Assembly (NCBI RefSeq): GCF_001891165.1
Contig: NZ_LKKW01000001.1
Coordinates: forward strand, 51,599 to 115,598
Direction of reading: 5' to 3'
DNA length: 64,000 nt
Source: Streptobacillus ratti
GTDB lineage: Bacteria > Fusobacteriota > Fusobacteriia > Fusobacteriales > Leptotrichiaceae
Numbering within the stretch: the first letter of the stretch is position 1; each line of letters begins with the position of its first letter. Both the position numbers and the translations under genes were made by a program. Under the pieces are notes generated by a model. It was not told the origin of the DNA and searched no databases. It saw only the letters and a list, made by a program, of their open reading frames with translations. Positions 53,768-61,760 of the stretch are shown here, one piece after another.

Positions 53768-55579
53768 ATGAAAATAAAAAATATCGCAATTATAGCACAC
53801 GTAGATCACGGAAAAACAACATTAGTTGATTCATTGTTAAGACAATCAGGGACTTTTTCACAACATGAAAAAATACAAGAAAGAGTAATGGATAGTAATG
53901 ACATAGAAAAGGAAAGAGGAATTACAATATTTTCAAAAAATGCTTCTATCAAATATGATGATTATAAAATTAATATAGTTGATACACCAGGGCATTCTGA
54001 TTTTGGTGGTGAAGTACAGAGAATATTAAAAATGGTAGATTCTGTTTTACTTTTAGTTGATGCTTTTGAGGGTGTTATGCCACAAACTAAATATGTTTTA
54101 AAACAAGCATTAGAACATGGTTTAAATCCAATAGTAGTAATAAATAAAATAGATAGACCAAATTCTGATCCTGAAAATGTTGTAAATATGGTATTTGATT
54201 TATTTGTTGAATTAGGTGCTAATGATGCTCAACTTGATTTTCCAGTTGTTTATGCTTCAGCTAAATTAGGAATTGCAAAATTAAGTTTAAATGAAGAAAC
54301 AGATAATATGAAGTCATTATTTGATTTAATCATTGAAAAAGTACCACAACCTGATGGAGATTTAAATGAAACATTGCAAATGCTTGTTACTAATATAGAG
54401 TATGATGAATATGTTGGTAAACTTGCAACAGGGAGAGTGTATAATGGAACAATTTCAAGAAATCAAGAAATAGTATTAATAAAAAGAGATGGAACTCAAG
54501 TTAAATCTAAGATTAGTAGAATTTATGGATATGAGGGTCTAAAAAGAGTAGAATTAGAAAAGGCTGGTGCTGGAGAAATAATAACGGTTGCTGGGATTGA
54601 GGGAGTGGATATAGGTGAAACTATTTCAGATAAGGATAATATAAGAGCCTTACCACTTATAGATATAGATGAACCTACATTATCAATGAATTTTATAGTC
54701 AATGATTCTCCATTTGCTGGAAGAGATGGAAAGTTTATTACTTCAAGAAATATATTAGAAAGATTAACTAAAGAAGTAAATCATAATGTAAGTATGAAAC
54801 TAGAGCAAACAGACTCTCCAGATGTATTTTTAGTTAAAGGACGTGGAGAACTTCAACTTTCAATATTATTAGAAAATATGAGAAGAGAGGGATATGAAGT
54901 TCAAGTTTCTAAACCAAAAGTAATATTTAAATATATAGATGGAGTATTATTTGAGCCTATTGAGTATGCAACTATTGATGTAGCAGATGAATTTGTTGGA
55001 GTTGTTATTGAAAAAATAGGTGTTAGAAAAGGAGAAATGGTTAATCTTGTACAAGGTGGAGATGGATATACAAGACTTGAATTTAAAGTACCAGCTAGAT
55101 GTTTAATAGGATTTAGAAATGAATTTTTAACAGACACAAGAGGTACTGGTATACTTAATCATACTTTCTATGATTATGAAAAATATAAAGGAGATGTTCC
55201 AAACTTTAGAAAAGGAGCATTAATATCTATGGAAAATGGAACAACATTTGCATATGCTTTAAATAACTTACAACCAAGAGGTATATTATTTGTTGAACCA
55301 GGAGTAGAAGTATATGAGGGAATGATAGTAGGAGAACATACAAGAGATAATGATTTAGTTGTAAATGCTTGTAAAGGAAAGAAATTGACTAATATGAGAG
55401 CAGCTGGATCAGATGATAATGTTAAATTAGCTCCTGCAAGAGTATTCACTTTAGAGATGGCTCTTGAATATATTAATGATGATGAATTGGTTGAAATTAC
55501 CCCTAATCAAATAAGGTTAAGAAAAAAATTATTAACTGAAAATGAAAGAAAAAAAGCTAGAAATAGCATAGAAAGGTGA
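53768..55579 (+). CDS. typA: Ribosome-associated GTPase TypA/BipA
   Basis: This translational GTPase is involved in ribosome assembly and stress adaptation. The G motifs are AHVDHGKTTLVD, the switch RGITIFSKN, DTPGHSDF and NKIDRPNSDP. The EF-G-like domains and the TypA-specific C-terminal domain (GEHTRDNDLVVNACKGKKLTNMRAAGSDD) are complete. At 603 residues it has the family length. Confidence 0.97.
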   Translation: MKIKNIAIIAHVDHGKTTLVDSLLRQSGTFSQHEKIQERVMDSNDIEKERGITIFSKNASIKYDDYKINIVDTPGHSDFGGEVQRILKMVDSVLLLVDAFEGVMPQTKYVLKQALEHGLNPIVVINKIDRPNSDPENVVNMVFDLFVELGANDAQLDFPVVYASAKLGIAKLSLNEETDNMKSLFDLIIEKVPQPDGDLNETLQMLVTNIEYDEYVGKLATGRVYNGTISRNQEIVLIKRDGTQVKSKISRIYGYEGLKRVELEKAGAGEIITVAGIEGVDIGETISDKDNIRALPLIDIDEPTLSMNFIVNDSPFAGRDGKFITSRNILERLTKEVNHNVSMKLEQTDSPDVFLVKGRGELQLSILLENMRREGYEVQVSKPKVIFKYIDGVLFEPIEYATIDVADEFVGVVIEKIGVRKGEMVNLVQGGDGYTRLEFKVPARCLIGFRNEFLTDTRGTGILNHTFYDYEKYKGDVPNFRKGALISMENGTTFAYALNNLQPRGILFVEPGVEVYEGMIVGEHTRDNDLVVNACKGKKLTNMRAAGSDDNVKLAPARVFTLEMALEYINDDELVEITPNQIRLRKKLLTENERKKARNSIER

Positions 55580-55583
55580 TAAA

Positions 55584-55922
55584 ATGAAATTCTTTTTATT
55601 AATGAATATATTTTTAACACCCTTTTTAATGATACTTTTAGGATATTTATGGACAAGAAGATTTCCAGCAAATGTAAACAAGCTGTATGGGTATAGGACT
55701 AAGTGGTCTATGTTATCTCAAGAAACATGGACTTTTGCAAATAAAATGTTCTCAAAACTATTTTTTATATTTGGAATAATATCACTTATATGTACAGCTA
55801 TATATGCTAAAAATAAATTTACATCTTTAGTATTTATTCAAATATTATTACTGTTAGTACCATTTTTTATAACAGAAATTCTTTTAAGAATATTTTTTAA
55901 TGATAAAGGTGAAAAAAAGTAA
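55584..55922 (+). CDS. SdpI-family membrane protein
   Basis: This small protein of 112 residues has about three hydrophobic helices and the SdpI signature NKLYGYRTKWSMLSQETWTFANKMFSKLF. In Bacillus SdpI gives immunity to the SDP toxin, but most family members stand alone and have no known role. Located 4 bases after typA, so probably co-transcribed. Confidence 0.85.
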   Translation: MKFFLLMNIFLTPFLMILLGYLWTRRFPANVNKLYGYRTKWSMLSQETWTFANKMFSKLFFIFGIISLICTAIYAKNKFTSLVFIQILLLLVPFFITEILLRIFFNDKGEKK

Positions 55923-55938
55923 GTAAAGGAGAGATTAT

Positions 55939-57183
55939 ATGAAGAAATTAACAATATTATTGATGTTTTACTCTTGTATTTCTATTGCAAATAATGTTGA
56001 AAATTTAGAAAAAAAATTAGATTCAACTTATGCTTCAAAATACAAAAAGTTGGAAAAAGAAAAAATGAAGAATAATTTAATGGATTTTAATAAGTTAAAT
56101 ATAAGTTCAGGAATAAATTATTCAAAACCAAGCACTGCTAATAGTGGTAGTAGTGGTAATGGTAATGGTCATAGCTTAATACAAAGCAATAATATTCGTT
56201 TAGGATTTATTGACTATAATTTATCATTAGATTTATTAAAAAGTGGAGAAATTAGTAGTCATAGTATTAGTGCATCTAAAACTATTAATGAATATTTCTA
56301 TAATAGAATTGATGAAAATAGAATAAACTATGATATCTCTAAATATAAATTGGAAGAAGAGAAAGAAAAAGAGTTATTTGATAAAATTGATTTAATAAAA
56401 AGATATGTATTACAAAATAAGATAGTAGAATTAAATAATAAAGAGAAAGAAAGATTTGAACAAGATAAAAATAAAATTGAAGAAAGCTATAAGCTTGGTA
56501 TAATTTCTAAATATGATTATGAAGTAGGTAAGAGTAATTTAGAACTTTCTGAATTAAAATTCTCTATAGATAATGATACATTAGAACAAATAAAAGTAAA
56601 TATGGTAGCACAAGAAATTAATTTAGAAAATTTAGAGTTTGATTATGACTTAGAAAAGATAAGTGATGAAGTAATTAAACAATATGTAAAAAATAAATAT
56701 ACAAGAATAGAAGAATTACAAATTGCTAAAAAAGAATATGATTATACTAAAGATTTAGTAATCAATAAAATACCTTCGATTACACCATCTATAGGATATG
56801 ATATAAAAGCTAATGCGTTTAATGCAGGTGTAACTGTTTCTAAGAGTTTTAATATAATAACAAATGAATATGATGATATGAGAGAATTAAAAGAAGATAT
56901 TCAAAAGAAAAAGAATAATTTAAATATCTTTGAGCAAAAGAAATACATAGAAGAAAAGAATTCATATAATAATTTATTATTTAGATATATTAGTAATGAA
57001 ACAAAAGTTAAAAATTTAGAAAAAGAAGTAGAAATTATTGAAAGAAAATTTGAGCTGGGTTCTGAAAAATATACTAAACTTTTAGAAAAAAGAAATGAAT
57101 TATTGAAAGCTAAAATTGATTTAGAAGAATCAAAAATTAATTTAAATATACAGAATTTTAAATTTAAAAGAGGTGTTAAATAA
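55939..57183 (+). CDS. TolC-family outer membrane efflux protein
   Basis: The N-terminal signal peptide (MKKLTILLMFYSCISIAN) is followed by a long helical protein of 414 residues with repeats of the outer-membrane factor type. The helical stretch KNKIEESYKLGIISKYDYEVGKSNLELSELKF and the related RKFELGSEKYTKLLEKRNELLKAKIDLEES are the two TolC-type helix pairs. It is a divergent member. It overlaps the adaptor gene by 1 base. Confidence 0.88.
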   Translation: MKKLTILLMFYSCISIANNVENLEKKLDSTYASKYKKLEKEKMKNNLMDFNKLNISSGINYSKPSTANSGSSGNGNGHSLIQSNNIRLGFIDYNLSLDLLKSGEISSHSISASKTINEYFYNRIDENRINYDISKYKLEEEKEKELFDKIDLIKRYVLQNKIVELNNKEKERFEQDKNKIEESYKLGIISKYDYEVGKSNLELSELKFSIDNDTLEQIKVNMVAQEINLENLEFDYDLEKISDEVIKQYVKNKYTRIEELQIAKKEYDYTKDLVINKIPSITPSIGYDIKANAFNAGVTVSKSFNIITNEYDDMRELKEDIQKKKNNLNIFEQKKYIEEKNSYNNLLFRYISNETKVKNLEKEVEIIERKFELGSEKYTKLLEKRNELLKAKIDLEESKINLNIQNFKFKRGVK

Positions 57184-58247
57184 TGAAAAAAATTAGTAAA
57201 ACTAAAAAGATCATATTCGGAGTTGTATTATTAGCTTTAATTGGTTTTGGTGTAAAAATGTATTCAAGTTCATCATCAGTAAATTCAAATACAAATGTAA
57301 CTCAAGTATATGAGGCTAAAAAACAAGACATTGAATTAAATTATGAAGTTACAGGTGAAGTTCATAGTGAAAAAGAAGTATTAATATTTTCAAATATACA
57401 AGGAAAAGTTAAAAAAGTTAATTTCAGAAAAGGAGATGTAGTAAAAAAAGGAGATGTATTAGTTGAATTAGATTCATCAAGTTTACAAGAAATTAACTCT
57501 AATATTAATAAATTAAAAATTAATTTATCAGCAAAACAAAAAGAATATAGAGATGCCCTTTCTTTATATAAAATAGGGGGTATATCTAAAAATGAAGTTG
57601 ATAGATTAAGTGATGCAGTAAATCTTGCACAAATGGATTTAAAAAATGCACAAAATAATAGTAGTGAATTTTCAAATAAAATTTTATCAACTGTTTCAGG
57701 AGTAATTACTGAATCTTATGTAGATGAAAATTTAAAAATAGATTTAAGTAAATATCTATTTAAAATAGTTGATGTAGAAAATTTAAAAGTACATGCAGAA
57801 GTACCAAATGCTAAATTAAAAAGTATTAAAGAGGGTGTTAAAGTTAATATAACATCTGAATCTTTAGAAAATGGTGAAGTTATAGAATCTACAATAACTG
57901 AAATTTCTAAAATTTCAAAGAAAAGTAAACAATTTAATGATGCAGTTACAGATGTTGTAGCAAAAATTGATTCAAATTCTAAATTAAAACCAGGAGATAC
58001 AGTTAAATTAAATATAATACTTGAAAGTATTAAAAATGCAGTAACTGTAAACTTTTTAGATGTATCTTTTGAAGGTGATAAAACTTATGTTTACACAGTA
58101 GATGAAAATGGAAGAGTTAAGAAAAATGAAGTAGTTTTAGGTAAAACTAATAACATAGTTTATGAAATTAAGTCAGGTATTAAAGAGGGAGATAAAATAT
58201 TAAATAATTCAAGTAGAATATATAAAGAGGGAGATAAAGTACAATGA
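57183..58247 (+). CDS. Periplasmic adaptor (membrane fusion protein, MacA/HlyD type)
   Basis: It has an N-terminal membrane anchor (about 9-27) and a lipoyl/barrel-sandwich half (SEKEVLIFSNIQGKVKKVNFRKGDVVKKGDVLVELDSSSL). A short coiled-coil hairpin (~95-160), the second half (LSTVSGVITESYVDENLKI) and a C-terminal beta domain follow. 354 residues. It links the MacB-type permease to the TolC-like channel. It overlaps the ATPase gene by 4 bp. Confidence 0.92.
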   Translation: MKKISKTKKIIFGVVLLALIGFGVKMYSSSSSVNSNTNVTQVYEAKKQDIELNYEVTGEVHSEKEVLIFSNIQGKVKKVNFRKGDVVKKGDVLVELDSSSLQEINSNINKLKINLSAKQKEYRDALSLYKIGGISKNEVDRLSDAVNLAQMDLKNAQNNSSEFSNKILSTVSGVITESYVDENLKIDLSKYLFKIVDVENLKVHAEVPNAKLKSIKEGVKVNITSESLENGEVIESTITEISKISKKSKQFNDAVTDVVAKIDSNSKLKPGDTVKLNIILESIKNAVTVNFLDVSFEGDKTYVYTVDENGRVKKNEVVLGKTNNIVYEIKSGIKEGDKILNNSSRIYKEGDKVQ

Positions 58248-58933
58248 TAGAAGTTAAGGATGTTACTAAAGTATATCAAAATGGTAAACTTTCCTTAGAA
58301 GTACTTAAAGGCTTAAACTTATCTGTAAGTGAGGGAGAATATGTTGCGTTAATGGGTCCTTCTGGTAGTGGGAAGTCAACTTTTTTAAATATTTTAGGGT
58401 GTTTAGATAATTTAACTACAGGTACATATATTTTAAATGGTATTGATGTATCTTTAATGAATGAGACTGAACTTTCAACAGTAAGAAATGAAAATATTGG
58501 TTTTGTATTCCAAGCATATAATTTATTACCTAAATTAACTGCTTTAGAGAATGTAGAATTACCTGCTATGTATAAAGGGATTGATAAAGAAACTAGGCTT
58601 GAAAAAGCTAAAAAAGCTTTAGAAATGGTTGGTCTAGGAGAAAGAATAAATCATAGACCTGTTGAAATGTCAGGAGGTCAAAAACAAAGGGTTGCTATTG
58701 CAAGAGCATTAATTAATGACCCTAAAATCATATTTGCTGATGAGCCAACAGGAAATTTAGATAGTAAATCTGGAGAAGAAATTCTTAAGATTTTCAAAGA
58801 TTTAAATGATAAAGGCGTTACAATAATTATGGTTACGCATGAAGAAGATGTTGCACAACATACTAAAAGAATAATAAGACTTAGAGATGGTGTAATAAAT
58901 TCTGATGAAATCGTAAAAGAGAGAAGGGGATAG
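58244..58933 (+). CDS. ABC transporter ATP-binding protein (MacB/LolD type)
   Basis: The 229-residue ATPase has Walker A GPSGSGKST, Q-loop VFQAYNLLPKLTALENVELP, signature MSGGQKQRVAIARAL and Walker B IIFADEPTGNLD, all characteristic of the MacB/LolD clade. It would energise the FtsX-like permease encoded one base downstream. Confidence 0.95.
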   Translation: MIEVKDVTKVYQNGKLSLEVLKGLNLSVSEGEYVALMGPSGSGKSTFLNILGCLDNLTTGTYILNGIDVSLMNETELSTVRNENIGFVFQAYNLLPKLTALENVELPAMYKGIDKETRLEKAKKALEMVGLGERINHRPVEMSGGQKQRVAIARALINDPKIIFADEPTGNLDSKSGEEILKIFKDLNDKGVTIIMVTHEEDVAQHTKRIIRLRDGVINSDEIVKERRG

Positions 58934-58934
58934 T

Positions 58935-60137
58935 ATGGAAATATTAGAATTAATAAAATTATCTCTTAAAAGTTTATATGGTTTCAAAATGAGATCTTTT
59001 TTAACAACCCTAGGAATTATTGTTGGTATAGGTTCAGTTGTAATGATATCTTCAATTGGTGCTGGATTTGAATCTGGATTATTAAGTGATGTTTCTAAAA
59101 TTTCTGCAAAACTAATAACAGTATCTATAAATCATCAAAAATTAGGTAAATCTGAAAGAAGTAGAAATCATTATTTTACTGAAAGTGATATGTTATTAAT
59201 GGAAAAACAAGAAAACATAGATAAAGTATTTGTTGAAAATGGATTATTGGGTATAGATGGAGAGGGTAGATACTATAGAGTAGCTGCCTATGGGAAAAAA
59301 GCTTTAGATGTATTAAGTCCAAAAATTTCAACAGGTAGATCTTTCACAGAAGATGAATTTAATTCTAAAAATAATTTAGCAGTGCTTGGAAGAACAAGTG
59401 CGATTAATTTATTTGGTAGTGAAAAAGAAGCATTAGGTAAACAATTAACATTTGATACATTTAATTATGATACAAGAGAAACTTTAACAATAATAGGAAC
59501 TTATATAGAACCACATGAAAAAATAAAAAAGACATTTAATGATAAAACTATTGATGTAATTACAAATGATAAAGATTTTTCAAATGTTGAATTTCATGAA
59601 ACAGTAACTGTAAAAGTAAAAAATGAAAAAGATATATCTAAAACAGTAAATCAAATAAAAGAGTATTTAAATGCTAAATCTGATTATCAAGATATATATG
59701 ATGTTAAACTGTATTCAGAAGATGTAAATAAATTATCAGATGTATTGAATAAAATTTCATTATTTATTTCTCTAGTTGCAAGTATTTCACTTGCCGTTGG
59801 AGGAATAGGAGTTATGAATATTATGCTAGTTTCAGTTACTGAAAGAATTTCAGAAATTGGACTTAGAAAAGCTATAGGTGCTAAAAATAAGGATATATTA
59901 ATGCAATTTTTAATAGAGTCTGTTACACTTACTTTATTAGGTGGATTAATAGGTGTCTTATTTGGATTAACATTAGCATTCTTAGTAGGTATTCCATTTG
60001 GTATTGTACCTATATTAAAATTAAATATACTAATAGTAGCTTTAGTAGTTTCTATGGGAACAGGATTAATATTTGGAATATATCCAGCTAAAAAAGCATC
60101 TAAATTATCACCTATGGAAGCATTAAGAAGTGAATAA
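58935..60137 (+). CDS. MacB-type ABC permease (FtsX domain)
   Basis: A 400-residue protein with TM1 at ~20-44, a MacB periplasmic core domain (~45-275) and three C-terminal helices with SVTERISEIGLRKAIGAKNKDILMQFLIESVTLT and PAKKASKLSPMEALRSE, both standard for MacB permeases. In E. coli MacB the ATPase is fused; here it is separate. With the two preceding genes and the TolC-like gene it forms a full tripartite exporter. The substrate is unknown. Confidence 0.95.
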   Translation: MEILELIKLSLKSLYGFKMRSFLTTLGIIVGIGSVVMISSIGAGFESGLLSDVSKISAKLITVSINHQKLGKSERSRNHYFTESDMLLMEKQENIDKVFVENGLLGIDGEGRYYRVAAYGKKALDVLSPKISTGRSFTEDEFNSKNNLAVLGRTSAINLFGSEKEALGKQLTFDTFNYDTRETLTIIGTYIEPHEKIKKTFNDKTIDVITNDKDFSNVEFHETVTVKVKNEKDISKTVNQIKEYLNAKSDYQDIYDVKLYSEDVNKLSDVLNKISLFISLVASISLAVGGIGVMNIMLVSVTERISEIGLRKAIGAKNKDILMQFLIESVTLTLLGGLIGVLFGLTLAFLVGIPFGIVPILKLNILIVALVVSMGTGLIFGIYPAKKASKLSPMEALRSE

Positions 60138-60144
60138 ATATCTT

Positions 60145-60180
60145 AAAGGAATAATTTTTATAGTTATTCCTTTATTTTTT
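60145..60180 (+). terminator. Terminator of the tripartite exporter operon
   Basis: AAAGGAATAA and TTATTCCTTT form a 10-bp stem with a 9-base loop, followed by a T-rich run. Confidence 0.85.
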
Positions 60181-60192
60181 AAAACGGCACTA

Positions 60193-60221
60193 TTGATAAA
60201 ATATTAAAAAAATGATATAAT
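60193..60221 (+). promoter_or_regulatory. Promoter of the SRP RNA
   Basis: TTGATA, 17 bases and TATAAT end about 8 bases before the predicted RNA start. Confidence 0.8.
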
Positions 60222-60228
60222 AGATTTA

Positions 60229-60456
60229 CCATACAAGTCGGGGAGGTAGCGGGTCCTTGTACCTGAAGTCCGCTTTAGCAGGGATGATACCAATTTTGAG
60301 GGTAATTCTGGTGTTCACGCCATATTGTATTAATGTTGATAAAATTGTCCTATATTGTAAAAATTCAGCGAACCATGTCAGGTCGGGAACGGAGCAGCAT
60401 TAAGTTGAGATTTTTAGGTTTATGGGGTAGCTATTTTTGAGTTGATACAATATGAA
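60229..60456 (+). ncRNA. ffs: Signal recognition particle RNA, large bacterial type
   Basis: The helix 8 core GTCAGGTCGGGAACGGAGCAGC (two internal loops and a GGAA tetraloop) is preceded by GCGAACC. The 5' half folds into an Alu-type domain (GGGGAGGTAGCGGGTCC…CCTGAAGTCCGCTTTAGCAGGG). The long helix 5 closes with CATATTGTAT (from 60322) against ATACAATATG near 60445-60454. It scaffolds Ffh for co-translational targeting. Ends are inferred from promoter and pairing. There is no terminator before the next gene. Confidence 0.9.
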
Positions 60457-60537
60457 ACCAATGTTGGACTTATTCGATTAATTGGTGTATGGTACATAGC
60501 TAGTTATCTAGCTTTTTTTATTATTTTAGGAGATTTT

Positions 60538-61758
60538 ATGAGAATAAGTAAAGTTGATTTTGAAGATTTATATGAATTTAAAGATATTAAACATGAAGAA
60601 AATAACATATATTATGCTATTTCATTTGAACATAGAATATTTGGTTATTTAATTTTGAAAAAAGAAAATAGCTTAATTATTGATAAAATATATATAAAAT
60701 ATGATTATAGGAATAGTGGATATGGTTCTAAACTTTTAGATTTTGCAATTTATGACTGTATAAATTTAGGTTATGACCAAGTAGTCGTAAAAGAACATAA
60801 AAGAATAGATAACTTTTTAGAAAAAAATGATTTTGTGAAAATAAATGATGTTTATACAAGAATGAATTTAAAAGAGGGAATAGAAGATTTAAATTCAACA
60901 ATTAAAGTTAGTAAAATTTCAATTATTGTAAATATTATACTTGTTATTTTCAAAATGTTTTTAGGATATAGTTTTAGAATAAATTCATTAGTAGCAGATG
61001 GTATAAATTCATTGTCAGATTTAATTAATAATGTATTAGTGTTAGTGGGTGCTAATATAGGGAAGAAACCAAGTGATGAAGATCATCCATTTGGTCATGG
61101 TAAAGTTGAATCTGTATTTAGTTTAATAATTGGTGTGATAGTAATTTTAACATCATTTGGAGTATTAAAGAATGGTATTTTAATGTTAATAAGAAAAGAA
61201 TATTTAGAAATAAATGATAAATTTTATTCGATTTTACTGATATCTATTCTATTAGTATTAATTAAAATATTACAATATTTTTATGTCTATTTTATATCAA
61301 AAAAATATACAAATCCTTTAATAAAAGCATTGCTATTAGATTACAATGTAGATATTATACTATCAATAACTGTTGTACTAGGACTTTTAACATCTAAGTA
61401 TATTTCACAGAATATAGATGCAGTGCTTTCCATTGTTATTTCTGGATATTTAATATTTCAAGGATACACTATTGTTAAAGAAAATACTTTAATATTAATG
61501 GATTCACAAGATGAAAATCTATTATTAAATGTAAAATTATTAACCTTAGAAGTTAAAGAAATTGAAAATATACATGATATTTATATGACTACAGTAGGAA
61601 AAAAAATATATATTATTGCAGATATTAGAGTAAGCCCTAATATTACATTAGAAAAAGCTCATGAAATATCAGTTATAGCAGAGAAAAAAATTAAATTTAG
61701 ATATTCAAATATTAAAAAAGTAATATATCATATAGAACCAACATATGGTGAGGAGTAA
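60538..61758 (+). CDS. GNAT acetyltransferase fused to a cation diffusion facilitator
   Basis: The start is ATG 60538 behind TTAGGAG. A longer frame from TTG 60442 would begin inside the SRP RNA and is rejected. Residues ~1-115 form a GNAT domain with IDKIYIKYDYRNSGYGSKLLDFAIYD and a degenerate end LEKNDFVKINDVYTRM. Residues ~125-400 are a CDF transporter with six helices, the metal motif DGINSLSDLINN, the loop DHPFGHGKVESVFS and a C-terminal cytoplasmic domain (DIRVSPNITLEKAHEIS). CDF proteins export Zn, Fe or Mn. The GNAT part may sense or modify something linked to metal stress. The two domains are in one uninterrupted frame. Confidence 0.9.
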   Translation: MRISKVDFEDLYEFKDIKHEENNIYYAISFEHRIFGYLILKKENSLIIDKIYIKYDYRNSGYGSKLLDFAIYDCINLGYDQVVVKEHKRIDNFLEKNDFVKINDVYTRMNLKEGIEDLNSTIKVSKISIIVNIILVIFKMFLGYSFRINSLVADGINSLSDLINNVLVLVGANIGKKPSDEDHPFGHGKVESVFSLIIGVIVILTSFGVLKNGILMLIRKEYLEINDKFYSILLISILLVLIKILQYFYVYFISKKYTNPLIKALLLDYNVDIILSITVVLGLLTSKYISQNIDAVLSIVISGYLIFQGYTIVKENTLILMDSQDENLLLNVKLLTLEVKEIENIHDIYMTTVGKKIYIIADIRVSPNITLEKAHEISVIAEKKIKFRYSNIKKVIYHIEPTYGEE

Positions 61759-61760
61759 GT

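Noticed and set aside
60442..60537. TTG-initiated N-terminal extension of the GNAT-CDF protein
   Set aside because: It starts inside helix 5 of the SRP RNA, has no ribosome binding site, and ATG 60538 has a good one.
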